Origin: Rhodococcus sp. H36-A4
Lineage (GTDB): Bacteria > Actinomycetota > Actinomycetes > Mycobacteriales > Mycobacteriaceae
Direction: 5' to 3'
Length of the DNA: 64,000 bases
Assembly: GCF_027158005.1 (NCBI RefSeq)
Contig: NZ_JAPVLQ010000003.1
Coordinates: 186,001-250,000, forward strand
Shown here: one piece after another, positions 57,847-64,000 of the stretch
Layout of the letters: the number at the start of each line of letters is the position of its first letter
How positions within the stretch are numbered: position 1 is the first letter of the stretch
Made by a program: the position numbers and the translations under genes
The notes under the pieces: generated by a model
Told to the model about the DNA's origin: nothing
Seen by the model: the letters and a program-made list of their open reading frames with translations, nothing else
Databases searched by the model: none

Positions 57847-57861
57847 ATCGTTGGCAACGAT
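57847..57861. promoter_or_regulatory. Palindrome in the TetR/DUF3152 gap
   Basis: ATCGTTG-G-CAACGAT, perfect 7-bp arms with 1-bp centre, about 90 bp upstream of the TetR start. Its CGTTG/CAACG half-sites also occur, turned outward, at 37876-37890. A second inverted repeat (GATGTGAC at 57872-57879 and GTCACATC at 57912-57919) lies nearby. Confidence 0.5.
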
Positions 57862-58035
57862 ACCTGTCGAAGATGTGACCGAAGGGACTGCGGGTCGCCC
57901 TCGTTTTTCGAGTCACATCGCTATACAGGTCGATCATCCTGATAACAGGGCTGAAATCGGGCATTGAGTTTGTTCGAAGGTGGAATTATCGGCGCGGCGA
58001 GCGGCGTACGCGCCAGACTGTGAGATTCTGGCGGA

Positions 58036-59211
58036 GTGACTGACCGAGGAGGGCCGAGACGAGGAGGTGCATACCTCCCACCCGATCAGCGGTCACGTCG
58101 GTTCGAGGCCACAGAAGGCCGCCGTACCGACGGCGATCGCCCTACGGAGACCGCTCGAGCACGAGAGTATGACGGCTCTGCTCGACGGTATGAAAGCGGT
58201 CCGGATGATCTCCCGCGTGAAGTTGGCGGCGCAGGTTCGTACCAGCCGCTGCGGGCCCAGTGGGACCCCACTACCAGAGAAGAAACACGACGTCCGCGAA
58301 CACCGCGTCCGGAACGTCAGGTCAGAAAACAGAGCAAGCTCGGAAAGTTTGCGTCCGTCTACGGCTGGCGCGCCTATGCAATTCCGCTGCTTCTGGTGGT
58401 GACCACGCTGGTCGTGGTCGACGCAGTGCGCACCGGCGATCCCACCACCACCGCGACTGGAAGCCTTTCACTGCCTGCGGATCCGGGATTCGGAGCGCTC
58501 AGCTCGGACACGAGCGGTTCCGGGGTGATTGGGGTTCCGCCGCAAGCCGATGGCAACTTCGCTGCATCCATTCCCTCCGGTGAGCTACCGGACGGCGGGT
58601 CGTTTGCTGTCGATGGCGCGGGTACCTGGCACCTGGTCCCCGGATCGTCGAACCAGGTCGGTCAAGGGACCGAGCGCACCTTCACCTACACCGTCGAGGT
58701 CGAGGACGGCATGGATACGGCAGGATTCGGTGGCGACGAGTCGTTCGGGAGGCTGGTCGATCAGACACTCGGCAACCCGAAGAGTTGGACCAACGACCCT
58801 CGGTTCGCATTCCGCAGAATCGAATCCGGTGATCCTGATTTTCGAATCTCGCTGACCTCGCAGATGTCCATCCGTAAGGCCTGTGGTTACGATATTCAGC
58901 TAGAGGTGTCGTGCTACAACCCTGGAATCGGACGTGTCGTGCTCAACGAGCCCCGGTGGGTACGTGGTGCCATCGCATTTCAAGGTGATATCGGCTCGTA
59001 TCGACAATATCAGATCAATCACGAGGTCGGACACGCGATCGGCTATCAGCAACATCAGCCCTGCGAAACCGAGGGAGGCCTGGCCCCGGTCATGATGCAG
59101 CAAACCTTCGGTACCTCGAACGACGACATCGCCCGCCTCGATCCAGAAGGCGTCGTGCCTATGGACGGCAAGACCTGTCGGTTCAACCCGTGGCCTTATC
59201 CCCGTAGCTGA
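58036..59211 (+). CDS. DUF3152 membrane-anchored putative metallopeptidase (Rv3207c type)
   Basis: 391 residues: a disordered Arg-rich cytoplasmic part (1-105), one TM helix (about 113-130), a Ser/Gly-rich linker, and an extracytoplasmic domain from about 175. That domain ends with HEVGHAIGYQQHQPC (329-343), an HExxHxxGxxxH arrangement as in metzincins, plus cysteine pairs. No protease activity is established for this family. GTG 58036 is used, at the start of TDRGGPRRGGAYLPP. Confidence 0.88.
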   Translation: MTDRGGPRRGGAYLPPDQRSRRFEATEGRRTDGDRPTETARAREYDGSARRYESGPDDLPREVGGAGSYQPLRAQWDPTTREETRRPRTPRPERQVRKQSKLGKFASVYGWRAYAIPLLLVVTTLVVVDAVRTGDPTTTATGSLSLPADPGFGALSSDTSGSGVIGVPPQADGNFAASIPSGELPDGGSFAVDGAGTWHLVPGSSNQVGQGTERTFTYTVEVEDGMDTAGFGGDESFGRLVDQTLGNPKSWTNDPRFAFRRIESGDPDFRISLTSQMSIRKACGYDIQLEVSCYNPGIGRVVLNEPRWVRGAIAFQGDIGSYRQYQINHEVGHAIGYQQHQPCETEGGLAPVMMQQTFGTSNDDIARLDPEGVVPMDGKTCRFNPWPYPRS

Positions 59212-59346
59212 ACATTCGACTTGCGATCGCGGACCGATGCGAGCGGTGGATCACCGAAGCGGTGGCAAGTGGGCAGTTCGGTAACGTGAGGTGACCGAAC
59301 GTGGCATACGGCCACTGACGGAGTGCCGTCGAGGAGTGCATGTTTC

Positions 59347-60522
59347 ATGACGCAGTTGCCCCCACTTGTCGAACCGGCAGGAGAGCTCACGCTCGACGAG
59401 GTGGCTCGATACAGTCGCCATCTGATCATCCCCGACGTAGGAATGACGGGGCAGCGACGGTTGCGGAACGCCCGAGTGTTGGTGATCGGGGCCGGAGGGC
59501 TCGGCTCGCCGGCATTGCTCTATCTCGCGTCGGCAGGCGTGGGGACGCTGGGGATCGTCGAGTTCGACGACGTCGAATTGTCCAACCTGCAGCGACAAGT
59601 CATCCACGGCAGTTCCGACGTCGGGCGCCCGAAAGGGGAAAGCGCTCGCGATTCGATTCGCGAAATCAACTCCGGTGTCGAGGTCAGGCTGCACAATGTG
59701 AGGCTGGATCGCTCGAATGCGGTGCCTCTCTTCGAGCAGTACGATCTCGTTCTCGACGGAACCGACAACTTTGCCACGCGCTACCTCGTCAACGATGCCG
59801 CCGCTCTGGCCGGTAAGCCCTACGTGTGGGGGTCGATCTACCGTTTCGAAGGTCAGGTTTCGGTGTTCTGGGAGGATGCGCCGGACGGGGCCGGTTTGAA
59901 CCTTCGAGATCTGTATCCGGAGGCTCCGCCGCCCGGAATGGTCCCCTCCTGTGCAGAGGGCGGCGTGCTCGGGGTCCTGTGTGCTTCGATCGGGTCGGTC
60001 ATGGTGACCGAGGCGATCAAGCTGATCACCGGCATCGGCGACACTTTGCTGGGGCGATTGTTGGTGTACGACGCTTTGGCCATGAGCTACCGCACCATCC
60101 GCCTGCAGCGAGATCCGGATCGGATTCCGATCACCGGACTCATCGATTACGACGCGTTCTGCGGTGTCGTGTCCGACGAGGGTGCGGCTGCGGCGGAAGA
60201 TTCGACCATTACGCCGAACGAGCTGGCAGTGTTACTCGAGGCTGGTGCCGATATCGCGCTGATCGACGTTCGCGAGCCGGTGGAGTGGGACATCGTGCAT
60301 ATCGAGGGGGCAACCCTGGTGCCGAAGGGCGTGATCATCTCCGGGGATGCGCTCGCGTCGCTGCCCCACGATCGACGCATCGTGTTGCATTGCAAAACGG
60401 GAATTCGATCGGCAGAGGCACTTGCCGTCCTGAAGCAGGCGGGTTTCGCCGATGCAGTTCATCTGCAGGGCGGCATTGTCGCCTGGGCCGGTCAGATCGA
60501 TCCCAGCTTGCCGATCTACTAG
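59347..60522 (+). CDS. moeZ: Adenylyltransferase/sulfurtransferase MoeZ (MoeB-rhodanese)
   Basis: 391 residues: E1-like adenylation domain (LVIGAGGLGSPALLYLA; LDGTDNFATRYLVND; VPSCAEGGVLGVLC) and a C-terminal rhodanese domain with the active Cys in HCKTGIRSAE. It activates and sulfurates small carrier proteins (ThiS, MoaD, CysO), feeding molybdopterin, thiamine and cysteine synthesis. ATG 59347 was chosen from homology; an in-frame GTG lies at 59323. Confidence 0.95.
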   Translation: MTQLPPLVEPAGELTLDEVARYSRHLIIPDVGMTGQRRLRNARVLVIGAGGLGSPALLYLASAGVGTLGIVEFDDVELSNLQRQVIHGSSDVGRPKGESARDSIREINSGVEVRLHNVRLDRSNAVPLFEQYDLVLDGTDNFATRYLVNDAAALAGKPYVWGSIYRFEGQVSVFWEDAPDGAGLNLRDLYPEAPPPGMVPSCAEGGVLGVLCASIGSVMVTEAIKLITGIGDTLLGRLLVYDALAMSYRTIRLQRDPDRIPITGLIDYDAFCGVVSDEGAAAAEDSTITPNELAVLLEAGADIALIDVREPVEWDIVHIEGATLVPKGVIISGDALASLPHDRRIVLHCKTGIRSAEALAVLKQAGFADAVHLQGGIVAWAGQIDPSLPIY

Positions 60523-60605
60523 TCGCACGTCGGCACGGTTCGGCCGGTCATATCTCCACGCGCGCCTGCGGAGCGGTGCGGCTCGTCGGCGGTAGCGTGA
60601 GAGTT

Positions 60606-61460
60606 GTGAGCTCAGTGGAACCCCCTCAACACGTGATCTCCACATTCGGGTTGCGAGATGTACCGCCCACGCCGCTCGGTGCCGACTGGGACGGCGGGTG
60701 GCGACTCGGTGATGTCGTGCTTTCGCCTGTCGCAGATCACGCGCGGGCTGCGTGGTCGGCGAAGGTTCGCGAGACCCTGGCCGTCGACGGTGTCCGGCTT
60801 GCGCGTCCCGTCCGGTCGACGGACGGGCGTTACGTAGTGAGTAGTTGGCGCGCTGACACCTTCATCGAGGGTTCGCCGGAACCGCGGCACGACGAGGTCG
60901 TGTCACTGTCGATGCGGCTTCACGCGGCAACGGCCCAGTTGGAGCGCCCTCGCTTTCTGGTGCAGCCCCCTGTCGCCCCGTGGGCGGATGTGGATGTGTT
61001 CGTCGCGGCAGATCGGGCGGCTTGGGAGGCTGTACCTTTGCGGGCGGCGCGGGGTGCGGGCGCTCCGGAAGTGACCTCGGAGGACGGGCGTCAGAGCCTC
61101 GAATTGATCAAGCAGTTCGCGAGTCTGCGCAGACCTGTCGAGTCGGCAGACCAGTTGGTGCACGGCGATCTGTTCGGGACGGTGCTGTTCGACGGCAGCG
61201 AAGCTCCTGGCCTCACCGACATCACCCCGTATTGGCGTCCGACGTCATGGGCCGCAGCGGTGGCCGTGGTCGATGCCATTTCGTGGGGTGGAGCGGACGA
61301 TGCTTTGATCGGGCGCTGGGACGATCTTCCCGAATGGCCACAAATGTTGTTGCGTGCCTTGATCTTCAGGTTCGCGGTGCACGCGCTGCATCCGCGCTCG
61401 ACGCCCGAGGCTTTCCCCGGGCTCGCGCGGACGGCCGATCTGGTTAGGCTGATCCTCTAG
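60606..61460 (+). CDS. TIGR02569 family protein (aminoglycoside-phosphotransferase-like)
   Basis: 284 residues of the actinobacterial TIGR02569 family. The fold resembles APH kinases: VHGDLFGTVLF (H186-G187-D188, the catalytic loop) and LTDITPYW; but the Asn four or five residues after HGD is replaced by Val, and an N-terminal nucleotide site is unclear. GTG 60606 begins the conserved region; the upstream frame is antisense-like filler. It follows moeZ by 83 bp. Confidence 0.85.
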   Translation: MSSVEPPQHVISTFGLRDVPPTPLGADWDGGWRLGDVVLSPVADHARAAWSAKVRETLAVDGVRLARPVRSTDGRYVVSSWRADTFIEGSPEPRHDEVVSLSMRLHAATAQLERPRFLVQPPVAPWADVDVFVAADRAAWEAVPLRAARGAGAPEVTSEDGRQSLELIKQFASLRRPVESADQLVHGDLFGTVLFDGSEAPGLTDITPYWRPTSWAAAVAVVDAISWGGADDALIGRWDDLPEWPQMLLRALIFRFAVHALHPRSTPEAFPGLARTADLVRLIL

Positions 61461-61461
61461 T

Positions 61462-62124
61462 TCAGTGATCCGCCCCGAGTTCACGGAAGAACACACGTGC
61501 TGCCTGGCCCGCACGTAGAGGGTCGCCTGCCGCTACGGCCTCGACCAGCGCGGCATGTTCGTCAAGATAGTCGTTGTCGTGCTCTGCAGCGTGATGATGC
61601 ATAGCCCGGCGGATCACCGGCAGTAGCGAATCGTAGAACTCCAGATAGATGGCGTTGTGGGAAGCAGCGACGATCGCGCGATGAAACTGTGCATCGATCT
61701 CGATGGCGTCGTCGCGAGACCGAGTTGTCCAGGCGAGGTTTCGTGCGGCGAGTGCCTCTCGCAGTGCGCTGATGTCGTCTCCGTCGGCTCGCTCGGCGGC
61801 AAGCGCGGCCGCGGTGACCTCGAGGGTGCGTCGTAGCTCGGTGACATCACGATCCTGCGCGTCGGCGAAGTATTTCCCCAGCGCGCCGCCCAGATCCGAC
61901 ACCGTCATCACATACGTGCCCGATCCTTGCCTTCGCTCGAGCATTCCAGCGTGGACAAGCGCCTGCACGGCTTCGCGGACCGTGTTTCGACCGGTACCGG
62001 TCAGTTCGCACAGCTCGGGTTCTGCCGGAATACGCGAACCGACCGGCCAACGCCTGGCCACGATCTCCTTGCGAAGCTGCGCAGTGACCTGTGAAATCAG
62101 GCTGGAACGCTGAACCTGCTGCAC
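61462..62124 (-). CDS. GntR-family regulator, FadR subfamily (FCD domain)
   Basis: 220 residues. Winged helix: GSRIPAEPELCELTGTGRNTVREAVQALVHAGMLERRQGSGTYV; FCD effector domain with AQFHRAIVAASHN and the His/Asp metal positions (D, H, H). The start is GTG 62124. It diverges from the CynX-type transporter with an 82-bp gap holding a candidate operator, so it likely represses that transporter in response to a small acid. Confidence 0.93.
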   Translation of the reverse strand: MQQVQRSSLISQVTAQLRKEIVARRWPVGSRIPAEPELCELTGTGRNTVREAVQALVHAGMLERRQGSGTYVMTVSDLGGALGKYFADAQDRDVTELRRTLEVTAAALAAERADGDDISALREALAARNLAWTTRSRDDAIEIDAQFHRAIVAASHNAIYLEFYDSLLPVIRRAMHHHAAEHDNDYLDEHAALVEAVAAGDPLRAGQAARVFFRELGADH

Positions 62125-62170
62125 GTGTGACTCCCCGTTCTTTTCTCGATGTGTGGGCCAGTTTAAGGCT

Positions 62171-62200
62171 TTGCGTCAGATGATCCGGTCATCCTATGAT
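62171..62200 (+). promoter_or_regulatory. Promoter and operator of the CynX-type transporter
   Basis: TTGCGT at 62171-62176, 18-bp spacer, TATGAT at 62195-62200. An inverted repeat ATGA-TCCGG-TCAT (62180-62192) fills the spacer, as repressor sites often do. Transcription would start near 62207, the second of two adjacent GTG codons. Confidence 0.55.
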
Positions 62201-62206
62201 TTGGTG

Positions 62207-63445
62207 GTGAGTCCCGCAGCAGTAACAGAGTCGAACGACCGGACCCACGCTCGGCATCTGGTGCGAGGACGTGCACTCGTCTTCGCGGCCATCATCGTGT
62301 CAGCGCTGACTTTGCGTGCCGCCGTGACGTCGATCAGCCCACTGTTCGGTCGTATCGGCGACGAACTCCACTTCGGATCCACGGTCGTTGGATTGGTGGG
62401 AATGCTTCCACCGGCGATGTTCGCCGTCTTCGGCCTTCTGACACCCCTCATCGTCAAGAGAATCGGCCTCGAGCGCGCCGCCCTCGTGGCAATGTTGGCG
62501 ACGACCCTCGGAATGGCTACCCGAGCATTCGCGCCGGGGACCGGCTCGCTCCTCGCCTTGTCGGCACTCGCGCTGGCAGGCATGGGAATCGGAAACGTCG
62601 TCCTCCCGCCGCTGGTGAAGCGCTACTTCTCCGATCGCCTGGCCGTAGTCAGCACCCTCTACATCTGTGCCATGCAGATCAGCACGATGGTTCCTCCGCT
62701 GGTGGCAGTTCCCCTCGCGGAGGCATACGGCTGGCGCACCTCGATCGGGATGTGGGCCGTCGTGGGGGTGGCGGCAGCAGTGCCGTGGCTCGGTGTCGTT
62801 CTCTCACGCCGTGAGCGTGACGGGAGGGAAGCGGCCAGCGCAGCAGCCGTTCAGGAGCGTTCGGAAGGCAGGATCTGGCGCTCGTCGTTGGCATGGGGAA
62901 TGGTCGGCATGTTCGCGATGACCTCGTTCATCACTTATTCGATGCTGACTTGGCTACCGACGATCCTCACCGATTCGGGCATCAGTGAGGCCTTCGCCGG
63001 TGCCTCGGTCGCAGCGTTCGGCGGGATGGGTCTGATTTCCTCGCTGGCCGCCCCGTCGCTGTGCGCGCGCCTGCGCAACCCGTACGGCTTGGTCATCTCG
63101 GCTGCCGTCTTCTATCTCATCGGGTTCGCCGGACTGTATTTCTCGCCGACCGCCGGAACCGTTCTCTGGGTATGCCTCATCGGACTCGGTACGATGACAT
63201 TCCCGATGTCGTTGACACTCATCAATCTCCGCACCCGCACCCATGCCGGATCCTCGGCACTCTCGGGATTCACACAGGGCCTCGGATACGTCGTATCGGC
63301 CACTGGGCCGCTGTCGTTCGGACTGCTGCACACACTCTCCGGGGGCTGGGGAATACCGATGCTGCTCCTGACCGGATGTGTTGCGGTGCTGCTCGTCGGC
63401 GGGTACCTGTGCTGCCGCCCGCGCATGCTCGAAGACACCTGGTGA
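62207..63445 (+). CDS. CynX/NimT-family MFS transporter
   Basis: 412 residues with 12 TM helices. LRAAVTSISPLFGRI, LPPAMFAVFGLLTP and GMGIGNVVLPPLVKRYFSDR are typical of the CynX/NimT (cyanate/nitroimidazole) family. Substrate is unknown. GTG 62207 was preferred because the promoter places transcription start there; TTG/GTG 62201-62204 and ATG 62153 are alternatives. The divergent GntR gene is its probable regulator. Confidence 0.9.
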   Translation: MSPAAVTESNDRTHARHLVRGRALVFAAIIVSALTLRAAVTSISPLFGRIGDELHFGSTVVGLVGMLPPAMFAVFGLLTPLIVKRIGLERAALVAMLATTLGMATRAFAPGTGSLLALSALALAGMGIGNVVLPPLVKRYFSDRLAVVSTLYICAMQISTMVPPLVAVPLAEAYGWRTSIGMWAVVGVAAAVPWLGVVLSRRERDGREAASAAAVQERSEGRIWRSSLAWGMVGMFAMTSFITYSMLTWLPTILTDSGISEAFAGASVAAFGGMGLISSLAAPSLCARLRNPYGLVISAAVFYLIGFAGLYFSPTAGTVLWVCLIGLGTMTFPMSLTLINLRTRTHAGSSALSGFTQGLGYVVSATGPLSFGLLHTLSGGWGIPMLLLTGCVAVLLVGGYLCCRPRMLEDTW

Positions 63446-63450
63446 CCGCG

Positions 63451-63492
63451 GGGTCGTAACCGCAGGATCGTAGCCGGAGGGTCGTAGCGCCG
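63451..63492. repeat. Three tandem 14-bp repeats after the CynX-type gene
   Basis: Units 63451-63464, 63465-63478 and 63479-63492 share GGRTCGTARC. They directly follow the transporter stop and precede the nitrate-transporter leader. Confidence 0.7.
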
Positions 63493-63497
63493 AGAAC

Positions 63498-63525
63498 CTC
63501 ACGGGCACCGGTTTCGCCCCGTGAG
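63498..63525. terminator. Inverted repeat upstream of the nitrate transporter
   Basis: CTCACGGG (63498-63505) and CCCGTGAG (63518-63525) with a 12-nt spacer. It may end the CynX transcript or be an operator for the next gene; no T-tract follows, so this call is tentative. Confidence 0.4.
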
Positions 63526-63613
63526 AGCAAGTTAATCGACAGGTCACCGCAGGCAGCGCCCACGCAACACGGTTTTTCTACCTTTGGGTCTCCCACGCGA
63601 TCAGGAGGCCCAC

Positions 63614-64000
63614 GTGACCAGCATTCCCGAGGCACCACCAGCCCAAGATGCTTCGACAACGACGCCCGAGCGAGGAAGCGTTCCGGTGTCGATCAAGCAC
63701 CGAATCAGCCACTGGAACTCCGAGGACGTCGAGGCGTGGGAGGCCGGGGGCAAGACGATCGCGAAGCGGAATTTGATCTGGTCCGTCGTCGCCGAACACG
63801 TCGGATTCTCAATCTGGTCGATCTGGTCCGTGATGGTTCTGTTCATGCCGGTGTCGGTCTACGGCATCGACGCGGCAGGCAAGTTCTTCCTCGTCGCGGT
63901 GCCAACGCTGGTCGGAGCGATCCTTCGGATTCCGTACACGTTTGCGACAGCCAAATTCGGCGGTCGTAACTGGACGATCTTCAGCGCCCTCGTCCTGCTG
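63614..64000 (+). CDS. NarK/NasA-type nitrate/nitrite MFS transporter, N-terminal part (cut by window end)
   Basis: 129 codons visible with no stop. After a ~45-residue polar leader comes HWNSEDVEAWEAGGK, then the first TM WSVVAEHVGFSIWSIWSVM, then LVGAILRIPYTFATAKFGGRNWTIFSALVLL, the conserved TM2 of the nitrate/nitrite porter family with the substrate-binding Arg of RIPYTF. GTG 63614 has AGGAGG well placed. The gene continues beyond the window. Confidence 0.9.
   Translation, partial: MTSIPEAPPAQDASTTTPERGSVPVSIKHRISHWNSEDVEAWEAGGKTIAKRNLIWSVVAEHVGFSIWSIWSVMVLFMPVSVYGIDAAGKFFLVAVPTLVGAILRIPYTFATAKFGGRNWTIFSALVLL

Noticed and set aside
59826-60605. N-terminal extension of the TIGR02569 protein
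   Set aside because: It overlaps moeZ in another frame; homology begins at GTG 60606.

Overview
The window is high-G+C chromosomal DNA from a mycolic-acid-containing actinobacterium, most likely a Rhodococcus or close relative. The evidence is direct protein recognition: MtrA/MtrB/LpqB, WhiB1, WhiB2, the F420 genes fbiA/fbiB, an LCP ligase next to rhamnose genes, a DesA3-type desaturase with its reductase, SigH/RshA, PdtaS and the actinobacterial mini-protein bL37. From memory of the Mycobacterium tuberculosis map, gene order from about 0.5 kb to 61.5 kb follows Rv3278c down to Rv3205c, with local insertions and losses. I saw no tRNA, rRNA, CRISPR array, insertion sequence or prophage. It is a core-genome region, and the odd features are mostly regulatory or small.

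Layout. 0-6.9 kb: end of an AI-2E family permease, a PH-domain membrane protein, a two-component pair, GtrA, purK-purE, a small HEXXH protein and a TIGR03089 protein. 6.9-11.5 kb: LCP ligase diverging from rmlD-wbbL-GDP-mannose pyrophosphorylase (arabinogalactan linker and mannose donors). 11.5-14.4 kb: Nudix-fbiB-fbiA (cofactor F420). 14.6-20.6 kb: whiB2, a zincin-like protein, DUF3499, then manB-SIS-manA (mannose supply). 20.7-25.9 kb: amino-acid permease, a lone alkB, ahcY and tmk. 25.9-35 kb: mtrA-mtrB-lpqB, a ComF-like protein, long HPF and secA. 35-41.8 kb: a lipid block with an Rv3235-like protein, a WS/DGAT-family protein, DUF6912, an oxidoreductase and two tandem desaturases. 41.8-48.2 kb: rsgA-aroA-ybaK on the minus strand, sigH-rshA, bL37, a biotinyl protein, pdtaS and whiB1. 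48.5-55.6 kb: lipid kinase, small membrane protein, GNAT, phosphoglycerate-mutase-type phosphatase, a decayed MFS transporter, a ParA-like ATPase, a membrane-anchored propeller and a DEAD-box helicase. 56-61.5 kb: ferritin-like protein, DUF3107, a FasR-like TetR regulator, a DUF3152 HEXXH protein, moeZ and TIGR02569. 61.5-64 kb: a GntR/FadR regulator diverging from a CynX-type MFS gene, then the start of a NarK-type nitrate/nitrite transporter cut by the window edge.

How genes work together. Envelope building dominates: RmlD, WbbL and LCP make and attach the rhamnose-containing linker of arabinogalactan, while ManA, ManB and the pyrophosphorylase supply GDP-mannose. MtrAB-LpqB controls envelope and division, and the desaturase block adjusts membrane lipids. 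Redox and stress control is concentrated in SigH/RshA, WhiB1, WhiB2 and PdtaS.

The most interesting non-coding signals are: a shared ~37-bp element in front of the oxidoreductase and the second desaturase; mutually exclusive hairpins ahead of secA; a perfect 24-bp palindrome between rhlE and the ferritin-like gene; four tandem 22-bp repeats between gtrA and purK; and a SigH-type promoter driving a long SigH form. All similarity statements come from reading the sequence and memory of protein families. No database search was run.
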